Of a stretch of DNA of 64,000 nt, positions 1 to 9,668 are shown piece after piece. Location: positions 2,762,501 to 2,826,500 of the forward strand of contig NZ_CP136422.1 in assembly GCF_034355335.1 (NCBI RefSeq), written 5' to 3'. Every line of letters starts with the position of its first letter. The first letter of the stretch is position 1. Source of the DNA: Blautia coccoides. GTDB taxonomy: Bacteria > Bacillota > Clostridia > Lachnospirales > Lachnospiraceae. The position numbers and the translations under genes are program-made. The notes beneath the pieces are model-generated. The model made no database searches and was not told the origin of the DNA. It saw nothing but the letters and a program-made list of their open reading frames with translations.

Positions 1-173
1 AAGCCAACCTGTTGAAAATGGTCACAGAATCAGATATTTTAAAATTGAGCAAGTATTAGTATTCATTAACATTTAACAAGCAAAAGTGCAGGAAGAGATA
101 AAGCATGCAGGTGAAGCACCGGTTGCTTATCTGGGACAATTAATACGAAAAGTATGCAGGGAGGCGGAGACAT

Positions 174-530
174 ATGGGTTGGATTTTAAAAATATTTGCT
201 GTATTGGTGGGAGTTTTTATGATGTGTATGGTCACCAGGACGGCAAAACAGAAAAAAATGAATGAAGTGCAGTCTATTTTTTGGTTTATAGGGGCCATAG
301 GTATCATCTTTATGGGGCTGTTCCCCGGCGTGCTGGCATGGATGGCCAATATACTGGGGGTTTGGTGGGCACCGGCAATCCTGATTTTTTTTCTGATCGT
401 GCTGCTTTTATTCATAGGCTTTAATCACGCCAAGGAAATCTCCATACTGAAAGCAGAGGTAACAGAATTATCCATGCAGGTCAGCCTGCTGAAATATGAA
501 AAGGAACAAAGAGAAGCCAAAGAATCATAA
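174..530 (+). CDS. DUF2304-like small membrane protein
   Basis: A 118-residue membrane protein with hydrophobic segments at about residues 2-20, 34-60 and 67-86 and a charged, heptad-like helical tail (86-118) that probably lies in the cytoplasm. Size and layout match the DUF2304 family, whose genes often sit beside polyprenyl-phosphate-type family 2 glycosyltransferases. That fits its place at the head of the exopolysaccharide genes, 30 bp before the PelD-like gene. The ATG at 174 has a GGGAGGCGGAG ribosome site just upstream. It has no enzymatic motif. The family assignment is by pattern only, and the gene could also belong to an operon that begins left of the window. Confidence 0.75.
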   Translation: MGWILKIFAVLVGVFMMCMVTRTAKQKKMNEVQSIFWFIGAIGIIFMGLFPGVLAWMANILGVWWAPAILIFFLIVLLLFIGFNHAKEISILKAEVTELSMQVSLLKYEKEQREAKES

Positions 531-560
531 ATCGGGAACAACAAAAGGAATGGGAAGTTT

Positions 561-2693
561 ATGAAAATATTGATATGCAGTAATTACGGAGATATCTGTA
601 ACCGTCTGATCGAGCGTCTGAAGAAAGAAAAGCAGGAAATCTATCTCATCACAGGAAGTCAGGAGACACAGAAGAATTCTGCTTTCCAGACTTATGCTTT
701 TCCATATGGCAGTGAAAGTATCCCCCGAATTTTCAATAATGTGAGACCGGACATTATGATCGTTATGGGGTGTTTTGATCCTCTGTATAGCTGGAGAGAT
801 GAACAGAAGCAGTCTGTGGAATACATATCAGGTCTCAGCAATCTTATACTGGCTGCCAAGCATGCGGGAGTCAGGCAGATCGTCTATGCATCTACACTGG
901 ATGTCTATGAGCAGAACGGCAGGGAGGAGATTGTGAAAGAGACACTGCCTTTGGCAGGGAGTCTGAGACTAAAGACATTTCTTCAGGCAGAACGGCTGTT
1001 AAGCGAATTTGCAGAGGAATCCTTTGAGATGAGTGTTTTGCGGTTCCCTGAAATATATGGGAAACTGGATTATGACCGCTTTGATGTCTGTCAGAGAATG
1101 GTCAGAGAGTGTGTGGAGAATCAAAAAGGCACATATTATCCGGGAATCTATCACAGGATCCTCTATATGGATGACGCGGTAGAATGTATGATGCAGTGCG
1201 TTTTCCGGGAGAAGACAGAGTCAATGTACTGGATCAGAGGGGAAGAATACAAAGAAGAACAGATCGCTGACACTCTGAAAAAAATCTCTGAAAAAAGCGG
1301 CAGTCCGGTGGAATGGGAGTCATGCAGTCTTGAGGCGGAGGAAGTACCGCACAGGCTGGAATTGGATCATAAATTGTGCGGATATGATCTTGTCAGAATA
1401 AAATATCCAATGGAAACAGGACTAGAACACCTTTATCATCAATGCAGACAGAAGAATATAAAAGAAAATAAGAAAAAGCAGCTAAAGGAATCTGCCTGGG
1501 AAAAAGTAATGATCCCTGCGCTGGAGACAGTGGGCCTTTTTATCCTTATTGTCCTGTTGTCCCGATGGCTTTCCCACACATGGGTGAAAGACAGTCTGAA
1601 TCTTTATTTGATCTATGTTGTCATCATTGCAGCGACCTATGGCATAGCCCATGGGCTTTTTGCCTCTGCGCTGTCTTCTGTGTTTCAGATCGCCGTACTG
1701 GTCAGCAGCAGCGGAATTCAGGTGTTTTCCAATGATTACAGTGTATTCGTAGGTATTCTGGAAATCGTTGTGGTAGGTGTTTTGACCGGTTTTATGCGGG
1801 ACAAATATAAGAGAAAGAATAATGACCTTTCCGATGAAAATACATATCTGTCCAGTGAATTAAAGGATATTGAAAAGATCAATGACAGCAATGCCTATGT
1901 CAAACAGATATATGAGGAGAGACTGGTCAATTATAAAAACAGTATGGCGAAGCTGTACGAAATTACTGCCCAGCTTGACTTCATGGAGTCCAGAAAGGTT
2001 ATGTTCGGGGCCATTAAGGTTATCATGAACATGATGGACACAAAAGATGTATCCATTTATGTTTCAAGCAAGAAGTCGGGATATTACAGGCTGAATGCTT
2101 CAGGTTCAGAAAAAGCAGCCGGCCTTGGACGTTCTCTCTGTATAGACCGCAGCAGCAGTCTTTACCGAACCATCTCAAAGAAAGAAGTTTTTGTAAACCG
2201 GGAAATGAACCCGGATTATCCGGTCTATGCAGGAGCCACGTACAGCGGTGATGAAATTGAAGCTGTTATTATGATATGGGTGGAAGACCTGAATAAGATC
2301 AATCTCTACTATACCAATATGGTGGCACTGCTGTGCAGGCTGATCGAGAAGGCAGTCACCCGGGCAATCCTGTATGAACAGTCCATCTTTCGGGATGCCT
2401 GTCTTGAAGGAACAGAGGTGCTGAATGAAACAGCAATGGCGAAGGCCATTCAGACGTGCCAGGAGGGGCGGAATCAGGGGCTTCTGGAGTATGTGATTCT
2501 GGAGACAGGGATAAAAGACGCTTCCGTTTTTGAACAGGTGCGCAGATATATACGTGATACAGATGTCCTAGGTCTGCATGAGGGAACGCTGTGGATACTG
2601 CTGACAAATACCAAAACAGAAGATGCCCAGTATGTAATTGCACGCATAGAGCAGGCCGGGCTGTCCAGTCAGATAGTTGAATGGAAGGAATAG
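561..2693 (+). CDS. degenerate SDR (epimerase-like) fused to PelD-like c-di-GMP receptor
   Basis: A 710-residue fusion. Residues 1-290 have the extended SDR (NAD-dependent epimerase) layout, with YASTLDVYEQ near 109 and RFPEIYGK later. The dinucleotide glycine motif is lost (CSNYGDIC at 6-13) and the YxxxK pair has Ser134 in place of Tyr with Lys138 kept, so this half is probably inactive. Residues about 315-420 hold several membrane helices, followed by a coiled linker, a GAF-like domain (about 480-600) and a degenerate GGDEF-like end without the GGDEF motif but with an RxxD I-site-like sequence, RDTD at 665-668. That order is PelD, the c-di-GMP receptor that switches on Pel export and polymerisation. 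PelE-, PelF- and PelG-like genes follow. Confidence 0.8.
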   Translation: MKILICSNYGDICNRLIERLKKEKQEIYLITGSQETQKNSAFQTYAFPYGSESIPRIFNNVRPDIMIVMGCFDPLYSWRDEQKQSVEYISGLSNLILAAKHAGVRQIVYASTLDVYEQNGREEIVKETLPLAGSLRLKTFLQAERLLSEFAEESFEMSVLRFPEIYGKLDYDRFDVCQRMVRECVENQKGTYYPGIYHRILYMDDAVECMMQCVFREKTESMYWIRGEEYKEEQIADTLKKISEKSGSPVEWESCSLEAEEVPHRLELDHKLCGYDLVRIKYPMETGLEHLYHQCRQKNIKENKKKQLKESAWEKVMIPALETVGLFILIVLLSRWLSHTWVKDSLNLYLIYVVIIAATYGIAHGLFASALSSVFQIAVLVSSSGIQVFSNDYSVFVGILEIVVVGVLTGFMRDKYKRKNNDLSDENTYLSSELKDIEKINDSNAYVKQIYEERLVNYKNSMAKLYEITAQLDFMESRKVMFGAIKVIMNMMDTKDVSIYVSSKKSGYYRLNASGSEKAAGLGRSLCIDRSSSLYRTISKKEVFVNREMNPDYPVYAGATYSGDEIEAVIMIWVEDLNKINLYYTNMVALLCRLIEKAVTRAILYEQSIFRDACLEGTEVLNETAMAKAIQTCQEGRNQGLLEYVILETGIKDASVFEQVRRYIRDTDVLGLHEGTLWILLTNTKTEDAQYVIARIEQAGLSSQIVEWKE

Positions 2694-3602
2694 ATGTGGA
2701 TTATGAAATGGCTGATTATACTTTTGATCGTCAATGCAGTCACTGCGCTGATTTATGTATTGATACAAATGGGAAGGATGAAATGGCAGAGAGGACTTAC
2801 TGCCGGATTGTTTATGCTGGCTGTCCCCGTAGTAGGCGCTGTATTTCTGGCCATTTCAGAAGGGATCAATGTGCTTTTGTTCCGTAAAAGAGATTTTTTA
2901 TTGGACAGCAGTGAGCTGAGTTTTAATAAACAAAGAACAAAAACAGTGAATGCGCCGGATATAGGAAAAAGCAGTGATCAGGTCCCTGTGGAGGAGGCTT
3001 TACTTGTCTCTGATAAAAAAGATAAGCGTCAGGTATTCATTGACCTGCTGAAAAAAGAGGATTACGAGAAATCTCTGGAAGTGATACGGCAGGCGGTAGA
3101 AGATGAGGATATGGAAATTTCCCATTTTGCATCTTCCTTTATCTCCGATACGGTCAGCCGGTATAAAGAACAGGAAGAACGTCTGAGGAAAAACTGTGAA
3201 GACAGAAAAGAAGAGTCCTTGGTCCGGTATGCAGAGTATCTTCTGAACATGCTGCAATATGATATTTTCAGTGTGCCGGAACGCCGTACTTATCTGGAAC
3301 GCCTGGAGGGAGCCTTTAACCGCCTGGAGGAAAAAGAGAGTTCTCTGATCACGGGAACTATGCTGGCCCGGGCAATGACACTGTGGTCTAAACTAGGAGA
3401 ACCGGGCAAAGAGGAACTGCTTGTGCAGACTGCGGAAAAATACGCACTGAAAGATTTAGAGGCATTGAAAATCTGCCTGAAATATTACATGAAAAAAGGA
3501 GAGCGTGAGAAATTCTTTGCACTTCTGGAAGAAGTGAAGAAATCGTCCCTGACACTGGACGGGGAAGTCCTGGAATGGTTACGCTTTTATGAACATAAGT
3601 GA
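2694..3602 (+). CDS. PelE-like membrane-anchored helical protein
   Basis: A 302-residue protein with two N-terminal membrane helices (about 1-22 and 33-58), a linker, and an all-helical cytoplasmic part (about 95-302) rich in Glu, Lys and Leu that looks like TPR-type helical pairs. This is the architecture of PelE, which in Pel systems links PelD to the PelF glycosyltransferase. Its start codon directly follows the stop of the PelD-like gene, with an AAGGAA ribosome site inside the end of that gene, so the two are translationally coupled. Sequence identity to characterised PelE cannot be judged by eye; the call rests on architecture and gene order. Confidence 0.65.
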   Translation: MWIMKWLIILLIVNAVTALIYVLIQMGRMKWQRGLTAGLFMLAVPVVGAVFLAISEGINVLLFRKRDFLLDSSELSFNKQRTKTVNAPDIGKSSDQVPVEEALLVSDKKDKRQVFIDLLKKEDYEKSLEVIRQAVEDEDMEISHFASSFISDTVSRYKEQEERLRKNCEDRKEESLVRYAEYLLNMLQYDIFSVPERRTYLERLEGAFNRLEEKESSLITGTMLARAMTLWSKLGEPGKEELLVQTAEKYALKDLEALKICLKYYMKKGEREKFFALLEEVKKSSLTLDGEVLEWLRFYEHK

Positions 3603-3612
3603 GAGGTAGAAA

Positions 3613-5868
3613 ATGATCGCAGCTAATATAACCAATATAATAGAATTCGCGGCCGGATACGCTTTGGTTGTTATCTTTCTGCCGTCGTTATGTTTTCACA
3701 CCTTTGTCAGAGAAAAAGGGTGGCTGTACCGTATCTGTTTTTATCAGACAATAGGCAATGTATATCTTATCAGCATAGGCTATTTGCTGGCCTATATGAA
3801 ATGTTTTTACAGATGGTCTGTTTTGATCTTTATGGTGCTGATCCCTCTGCTCCTGAATCTTTTGGTAAGGCGTAAGTCTGCAGCAGCTTTTTTAAGGGAA
3901 CGCAGGAAGAACATCAAAGACATTGCCGCCGGCGTCTACGGCAGGAGAAAACTGAGGCGTGACCTTTTTATGATAGGGAAAGACCGTGTACAGAATTATT
4001 ACAGAGAGAATATTAAGGGGAATCTGTTGGAATTGGCGCTGGTTTTCCTGGTCATGGCCTTTGTACTGTATTTTTTCGGAATGTATAAATTTACATCCGC
4101 AGCCTATGGGCACACGGATGAGGAGACTCATTTATACTGGATACAGTCCCTTTTGGACAATAATATTTTTCCGGTAGGTATGTATCCCTTTGGGCTTCAC
4201 TTTTTAACAGGAGTTATTTCTACGGTTTTGGGTATCTCGGCAGTCCGTACATATTTGAACATCGCTGTATTTTCAACCTTTATGATATTTCTGTCTGTCT
4301 ATATACTGTTGAGAAGCCTGATAAGATCCAGATTCGCGGCTCTTGGAGCCTGGGCAGTCTTTGCTGTCTCTGACATTTTTACCACTGTAACCTATTTCCG
4401 CTTTCAGTTTTCCTTTCCCATGGAATTCGGGCTTGTGGCTTTAATGCTGATGCTTCTGGGGTTGATCTCCTATGTAAAAGAAAAAGAAAATACGTCTCTG
4501 TGGATGTTTATTCTGTCGGTTTTCTGGTGCTTTCAGGCACATTTCTATGTGGCTATCATAGCAGGGATCCTGTGCGTTTGCTTTGGTATTGTGTTCTGTG
4601 TGCGGATGCTGAGAGATAAGATGCTTTTCAAAGTGATCGCAGGGGGAATCCTGGCTCTCATTTTATCAATGCTTCCTTACGGATGCGGATATCTTTTGGG
4701 GTATCCATTTGAGCGTTCCATAAACTGGGCACTTTCCATTATGCAGGGGGATTATGGAATGGAGACACTGGAGCAGCAGTATGAGGAGGAAACAGAGAAG
4801 GCATCCCAGAATGCTTCCGGGGAGGAGAAGGACGATGAGGATGAGCCGGAATTTGATCTGAGCAAGGTACATTCCCCAGAGGATGCAGTGCGGACCGTAC
4901 TTGAGATGCTTGCCTCAAAGACTGTCAGCAGTATGTTTTATGCAAAGATCATTCTGGCTTTGAATGCGTTTGCTCTGCTGTATGGACTGTTCGGGATCAT
5001 ATTCGCAAAAGAGAAGTGGCAGTACCTCATTTATGTATTTCTGGCATTGGCCTGGGTTGCATTATTCGCATTGCATTCCTGTTATCTTGTGGGAGCGCCC
5101 GTGTTGGTGGAGATGTACCGGGCAGCCACCTTCCTCGCTGTATTTACGGTTCCGCTTTTGGCTATGCCGGGGCAGTTTTGCTACGATTGTCTGATAAGAT
5201 GCGGCGTACAAAAGAAAATAGCGGATTATCTGGTTTTAGCGGCGGGATGTGCAGTCATGGGTGCGATTTGCAGCCATGGGGCAGTTAAAAAAGGGAGATA
5301 TTTTGAAATGACCGTGACAGAGGCAGATATGCGTGTCTGCCTGGATTTGATCGATAATTATAAAAAGGAAACCTGGACGGTTATGTCCACTACCAATGAC
5401 CTTTCCGCTGTATCGAGGGACGGATACCATTATGAAATACTGGATCTTTTGGATAAGCTGGAAAAGAATAAACGAAAGATTTTCATCCCGACAAAATACA
5501 TTTTTGTGGTAACAGAAAAAAATGTGACACAGTATTACGATTCAAAAAGAAAGATAGACCGCAGCAATGTTATAGATTTCACAGTACCCGTATCTCCTGA
5601 ACTGGCACGGCAGGATTTGGATATTCCCGAGGAGGGCAGCAAAGGAAGGGACAGACTGTATTATTTTCAGCGGCAGATCGTCATGTCTAAGCTGTATTAC
5701 TGGATGGAACAGATGAAGGTGGTCTTTCCCAATGAGATTTCTGTTTACTATGAGGATGACTGTGTCACCGTTTATAAAATACAGCAGGATGAATATTTTC
5801 TGCTGAATCTTGCAGTGGACTATACAAAAAGTATACCGGCAGAGGAGGAGGATGGAAATGGATCATAA
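3613..5868 (+). CDS. large multi-spanning membrane protein, GT-C-like
   Basis: A 751-residue protein with a dozen or more membrane segments. An early extracytoplasmic loop carries HTDEETHLYW (from about residue 167), then a loop ending MYPFGLHF. An acidic residue pair in the first big outer loop followed by an aromatic-rich loop is typical of GT-C fold glycosyltransferases, which use lipid-linked sugars on the outer face of the membrane. A highly acidic linker lies near residues 390-420, and a soluble domain of about 190 residues ends the protein. The gene sits between the PelE-like gene and a GT2 gene of the kind that charges polyprenyl phosphate, which suits a lipid-linked sugar user or polymerase. 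The exact role is unknown. Confidence 0.55.
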   Translation: MIAANITNIIEFAAGYALVVIFLPSLCFHTFVREKGWLYRICFYQTIGNVYLISIGYLLAYMKCFYRWSVLIFMVLIPLLLNLLVRRKSAAAFLRERRKNIKDIAAGVYGRRKLRRDLFMIGKDRVQNYYRENIKGNLLELALVFLVMAFVLYFFGMYKFTSAAYGHTDEETHLYWIQSLLDNNIFPVGMYPFGLHFLTGVISTVLGISAVRTYLNIAVFSTFMIFLSVYILLRSLIRSRFAALGAWAVFAVSDIFTTVTYFRFQFSFPMEFGLVALMLMLLGLISYVKEKENTSLWMFILSVFWCFQAHFYVAIIAGILCVCFGIVFCVRMLRDKMLFKVIAGGILALILSMLPYGCGYLLGYPFERSINWALSIMQGDYGMETLEQQYEEETEKASQNASGEEKDDEDEPEFDLSKVHSPEDAVRTVLEMLASKTVSSMFYAKIILALNAFALLYGLFGIIFAKEKWQYLIYVFLALAWVALFALHSCYLVGAPVLVEMYRAATFLAVFTVPLLAMPGQFCYDCLIRCGVQKKIADYLVLAAGCAVMGAICSHGAVKKGRYFEMTVTEADMRVCLDLIDNYKKETWTVMSTTNDLSAVSRDGYHYEILDLLDKLEKNKRKIFIPTKYIFVVTEKNVTQYYDSKRKIDRSNVIDFTVPVSPELARQDLDIPEEGSKGRDRLYYFQRQIVMSKLYYWMEQMKVVFPNEISVYYEDDCVTVYKIQQDEYFLLNLAVDYTKSIPAEEEDGNGS

Positions 5869-6589
5869 AGTGGTTTTGGTGATACCTGCCTATAATGAGC
5901 AGGCAAATATCGGAAATGTGCTGCGCAAAATACAGGAGATCAATACAGATCACTGGCTGGACGTGGTGGTGATCGACGATGGATCTTCTGACAATACCTA
6001 TGGTGAGGCCCTGGCGTGTAAGGTTACAGTGATAAGGCAGGTTTATAATATGGGATACGGAGCTGCACTTCAGACAGGTTATAAATACGCGGTAGAGCAC
6101 GGATATGAATATCTGCTGCAGATGGATGCAGACGGACAGCATGATGTGAGAAATCTAGAACGGATTTACAAAAAACTGACTGCCATACAGGAGAGACAGC
6201 CGGACATTGTCATAGGCTCCCGTTTTTTATCTGCAAGCCAGACATACCCTGTCTCTAAGATCAGGCTGGTAGCGATCCGTATGTTCCGTTTTGTGATCCG
6301 CAGACTGACGGGATATATCCTGACTGACCCCACAAGCGGACTGCAGGGACTGAACCGCAGAGCCTTTTCCTGTTATGCCTCATATAGCAATTTTGATATT
6401 AAATACCCGGATCTCAACATGATACTTCAAATGCTTCTTCGGGGATACCATATAACAGAGGTACCTGCTATCATGCATATCCGCACAGAGGGAATTGCCA
6501 TGCATTCAGGGGCTGCCCATGCTGTGAAATATATGATACTCATGTGTCTGAGCACATTTAATGCGTTTATTCGTTATAAAAGAAAGTAA
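5858..6589 (+). CDS. GT2 family glycosyltransferase, polyprenyl-phosphate type
   Basis: A GT-A glycosyltransferase of about 243 residues. It shows the N-terminal VIPAYNEQANIG, the nucleotide-binding VVIDDGSSDNT, and LQMDADGQHD, whose DxD-like site binds metal and nucleotide sugar. The lack of C-terminal membrane helices and the short length resemble DPM1-type enzymes that put a sugar on polyprenyl phosphate, a likely donor for the GT-C-like protein encoded just upstream. The reading frame overlaps the end of that gene. AGGAGG at 5846-5851 favours the ATG at 5858; the ATG at 5852 is too close to it. Confidence 0.85.
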   Translation: MDHKVVLVIPAYNEQANIGNVLRKIQEINTDHWLDVVVIDDGSSDNTYGEALACKVTVIRQVYNMGYGAALQTGYKYAVEHGYEYLLQMDADGQHDVRNLERIYKKLTAIQERQPDIVIGSRFLSASQTYPVSKIRLVAIRMFRFVIRRLTGYILTDPTSGLQGLNRRAFSCYASYSNFDIKYPDLNMILQMLLRGYHITEVPAIMHIRTEGIAMHSGAAHAVKYMILMCLSTFNAFIRYKRK

Positions 6590-6599
6590 GGGAGATTTT

Positions 6600-8249
6600 G
6601 TGGACAGAAAAAAATTTCAGACGAAAAACCAACTGAAAAGATATACCTATGTATATATTGTTCTCATCCTTTTTCTTTTGCTGTCTGCATTTCTGCTGCT
6701 GGCTAACCTGTCTAAAATCATGATGTGGGCAGAGAATAAGAAGGAGAAGCCGCCAAGCACAGCAACAGCAAAAGCGGAAGATGCGGTACAGGACAGTGAA
6801 CTGGAGCGCGCACACGCCTGTGTCATTGGCAGTGGGAACCCAGATCTGCGGGAATTGATCGGTCTTCAGATGACAGTTATGAAAGAGAGCCTTGGCAGTG
6901 TGCAGTCCATAGACGATCTGAGAGACAGGGAACTTCCGGAATTAAAGCTCCTGATCATAACAACAGAAAAAATAACAGAACAGGATACGGAGTGGCTGGA
7001 AGAACAGGTGAAAAAGAGAAAACATGTATTTTTTGCGGTATTTCCCGATGATACAAGTCTCAAGAGCAGAAGACTCAGAAATCTTTTGGGGATATACCGG
7101 CTGGGGAAAGAAACTGTTTATGAGGCCATGAGAACGTCCCAGAACCTGCTTCTCGGCACGATCTCAGAGAGTGAAGATTCTCATATACCGGCCAGGGAGA
7201 TAGAGTTAAAGAAACAGACCCAGATATATATTTCTGCGCTTTTGGAAGATGAGGATGTGGAGAATGAAGACCTGCCACCTCTGTTCTGGAGCTATGTGGG
7301 AGAGAAAGGCGACGGCTTTGTGTATGTGAGCAATGGACAGCTTGCCGAGACTCCTTTGGGATACGCAATGCTCAGTATGATTTTCTGTGACCTGTCGGAA
7401 ACCTATATCTATCCTGTGGTGAATGCATACTGCGTGGCTGTAAAAGGCATGCCTTATGTTTCAAATATAAGATCAGATATATTGGAAAAACACTATTCCC
7501 GTGATGCAAGAGGCGTTCAGAGGGATTTGTTTTATCCGGAATTAAAGCGGTGCTCAGATATCTATGGTATCCGTTTTTCTTACTTTACTCCTGATTACGG
7601 AAGTGATGCCCTTGAAAAAGAAGGGGAACTGGTTTATTTCTGTCAGGAAATAGAGGCGGCCAAAGGAGAGATCAGTCGTATTCTCTTGGACGGAACTATG
7701 GAGATTGTAGACAGCAGCAGCCGGGCGGTTGAATGGACTGAGGATTTTCAGTTCCGGGATGGTAAGGACCAAAGACTTAATGTGCCGCTGCTCCTTGACA
7801 ATATGTCTGATTATCTCCAGGAGAGGCAGTTTGTGGACGGAGGTCTGCGGGGGCTTGGAATGATAACCGGGCTTATAGACATTCCTGAGATCCTGGAGGA
7901 TGAAGATGAGGATGAAAAGCTGGAATGGATGGAATACTGCAAGATCATGGAAACTGCCATGGGTACACATAAGAAATATTATCCATGGATTGACAGGGTA
8001 ACGCTCAGCGAAGCTGCCGGGAGAATTGAAAATCTGCTGGCTATAGAGCCAAAGTATACCTACAGCAGTGACGGAGTCAGAATAGATATCGGAAACTTTG
8101 AGAAAGAGGCATATTTTTATATGCAGACACCCAATAAGATCACGGGCACAGAAGGCGGCGAGATAACAAAAATCGGCGAGGAGCTTTATATGATCCGTGC
8201 AAATAACAGTCAGGTGAAGATTGACTGGAAACAGGAAGTGATGGAATGA
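6600..8249 (+). CDS. DUF2194-like membrane-anchored protein of the Pel-type cluster
   Basis: A 549-residue protein with one N-terminal membrane anchor (about 16-38) and a large extracytoplasmic part. Size, anchor and position beside pelF/pelG fit the DUF2194 family, which may be a remote relative of polysaccharide deacetylases. I see no TFDDG-type metal motif and no HxxxH pair: the strand where a deacetylase motif would be expected reads VAVKGMPYVSNI. A structural or degenerate role is therefore possible (inference). The start is a GTG at 6600 with AAGGGAGA upstream; an upstream in-frame ATG lies inside the preceding gene and has no ribosome site. The stop overlaps the pelF start (ATGA). Confidence 0.65.
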   Translation: MDRKKFQTKNQLKRYTYVYIVLILFLLLSAFLLLANLSKIMMWAENKKEKPPSTATAKAEDAVQDSELERAHACVIGSGNPDLRELIGLQMTVMKESLGSVQSIDDLRDRELPELKLLIITTEKITEQDTEWLEEQVKKRKHVFFAVFPDDTSLKSRRLRNLLGIYRLGKETVYEAMRTSQNLLLGTISESEDSHIPAREIELKKQTQIYISALLEDEDVENEDLPPLFWSYVGEKGDGFVYVSNGQLAETPLGYAMLSMIFCDLSETYIYPVVNAYCVAVKGMPYVSNIRSDILEKHYSRDARGVQRDLFYPELKRCSDIYGIRFSYFTPDYGSDALEKEGELVYFCQEIEAAKGEISRILLDGTMEIVDSSSRAVEWTEDFQFRDGKDQRLNVPLLLDNMSDYLQERQFVDGGLRGLGMITGLIDIPEILEDEDEDEKLEWMEYCKIMETAMGTHKKYYPWIDRVTLSEAAGRIENLLAIEPKYTYSSDGVRIDIGNFEKEAYFYMQTPNKITGTEGGEITKIGEELYMIRANNSQVKIDWKQEVME

Positions 8250-9667
8250 GAGTTTGTCTGATCGTGGAAGGGGCATATCCCTATGTAAATGGCGGCATGT
8301 CCAACTGGATACAGCAGCTTATGCTGTATATGAAGGATACAGAGTTTATCGTACAGAGTATAGCAGCCAAGAGGGAGGAGACCAGGAGCTTTAAATATCA
8401 AATCCCGGATAACTGTCTGGAAATCCAGGAAGTTTATCTGCTGGATGATGATTATATGAGCAACAGGCGCCAAAAGAGACTGAAAATGACCTCTGAGGAA
8501 TACGAAGCTTTTGAAGGACTTCTGTTCGGCAAAGAGGTGGACTGGAAGACCATCATCCGCTTTTTTGCGGAGAAGGAGGTGTCCCTGAATGCGCTTTTGT
8601 CAGGAGAAGATTTTCTGAGCATGGTTCTGGCTTACTATAAAGAGCATTTTGCAAGGATTCCTTTTACGGACTTTCTCTGGACTATGCGGTCCATGTACCT
8701 GCCGCTGTTTACCATGCTGAAATCAAGGACTACAGAAGCAGATCTGTATCACTCAGCCTCCAGCGGATACGCAGGTATCTGGGGAGCCATGCAGAGATAT
8801 CTCTATGACAAACCCTTTATTATGTCTGAGCATGGGATCTACACCCGGGAACGGGAGGAGGAGATCATTAAAGCAGACTGGGTAAAGGGGATATATAAGG
8901 ATCTGTGGATCATGCAGTTCAGAAAAGTGGGAATGTGCTGCTATGATTTCGCGGATCAGGTGGTTGCCTTATTTGAGGAGGCCAGACAGTTCCAGATCGA
9001 GCTTGGATGCAGTGAGAACAAGACAATGGTGATACCAAATGGTGTGGATTCCCACAAGTTTGAGAATATTCCCCAAAAACAGGAGGAAGATCCCTTTATC
9101 CATGTGGGTGCAGTACTGAGGGTAACGCCGATTAAAGATGTAAAAACCATGATCGGAGCTTTTGGCCTTGCAAAAAGCAAAGAGCCGAGACTGAAGCTCT
9201 GGATCATGGGGTCTCTGGAAGAGTCTGAGGAATACGCACAGGAGTGCCGCAAAATGGTGGCTGACCTGAATATACAGGACGTGGAATTTACCGGTATTGT
9301 AAATATTAAGGATTATATCGGAAAAATGGATATTTTACTGCTGACCAGTTTAAGTGAAGGCCAGCCTCTGGCAATTTTGGAAGGATTTGCGGCTAAAAAA
9401 CCATTCATAGCCACCAATGTGGGAAACTGCCGGGGATTGATCCAGGGAGAATTTGACGACTGGGGAGATGCGGGATATATTGCACCTGTAATGAACACTT
9501 CCAAGATCGCCAATGCAATTCTGGATTTGGCCGGCAGCCCGGAAAAACGGAAGAGAATGGGCGAAACCGGCTACCGCAGAGTCTGTACCTTTTATGACGA
9601 AAAAAATATTTTTGAACAGTATTATCAGTTATATAAGAGGATGGCAGAAAAAGAAAAGGTGAAATAA
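8246..9667 (+). CDS. pelF: PelF-type GT4 glycosyltransferase
   Basis: A 473-residue soluble GT-B fold glycosyltransferase. The N-terminus MRVCLIVEGAYPYVNGGMSN is the PelF signature, and the nucleotide-sugar site SEGQPLAILEGFAAKKPF holds the EX7E motif of GT4 enzymes near residue 370. PelF is the cytoplasmic polymerase of Pel polysaccharide and works with the PelD/PelE/PelG membrane complex. The gene overlaps the DUF2194 gene by 4 bp and ends 1 bp before pelG. Length is slightly below the roughly 500 residues usual in proteobacteria. The donor sugar here is not known; UDP-GlcNAc or UDP-GalNAc would be expected from characterised Pel systems. Confidence 0.9.
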   Translation: MRVCLIVEGAYPYVNGGMSNWIQQLMLYMKDTEFIVQSIAAKREETRSFKYQIPDNCLEIQEVYLLDDDYMSNRRQKRLKMTSEEYEAFEGLLFGKEVDWKTIIRFFAEKEVSLNALLSGEDFLSMVLAYYKEHFARIPFTDFLWTMRSMYLPLFTMLKSRTTEADLYHSASSGYAGIWGAMQRYLYDKPFIMSEHGIYTREREEEIIKADWVKGIYKDLWIMQFRKVGMCCYDFADQVVALFEEARQFQIELGCSENKTMVIPNGVDSHKFENIPQKQEEDPFIHVGAVLRVTPIKDVKTMIGAFGLAKSKEPRLKLWIMGSLEESEEYAQECRKMVADLNIQDVEFTGIVNIKDYIGKMDILLLTSLSEGQPLAILEGFAAKKPFIATNVGNCRGLIQGEFDDWGDAGYIAPVMNTSKIANAILDLAGSPEKRKRMGETGYRRVCTFYDEKNIFEQYYQLYKRMAEKEKVK

Positions 9668-9668
9668 T

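Noticed and set aside
1..83. Possible 3' end of an upstream gene
   Set aside because: Two frames are open to stops at 57-59 and 77-79 and neither short peptide shows a family signature, so no choice can be made.
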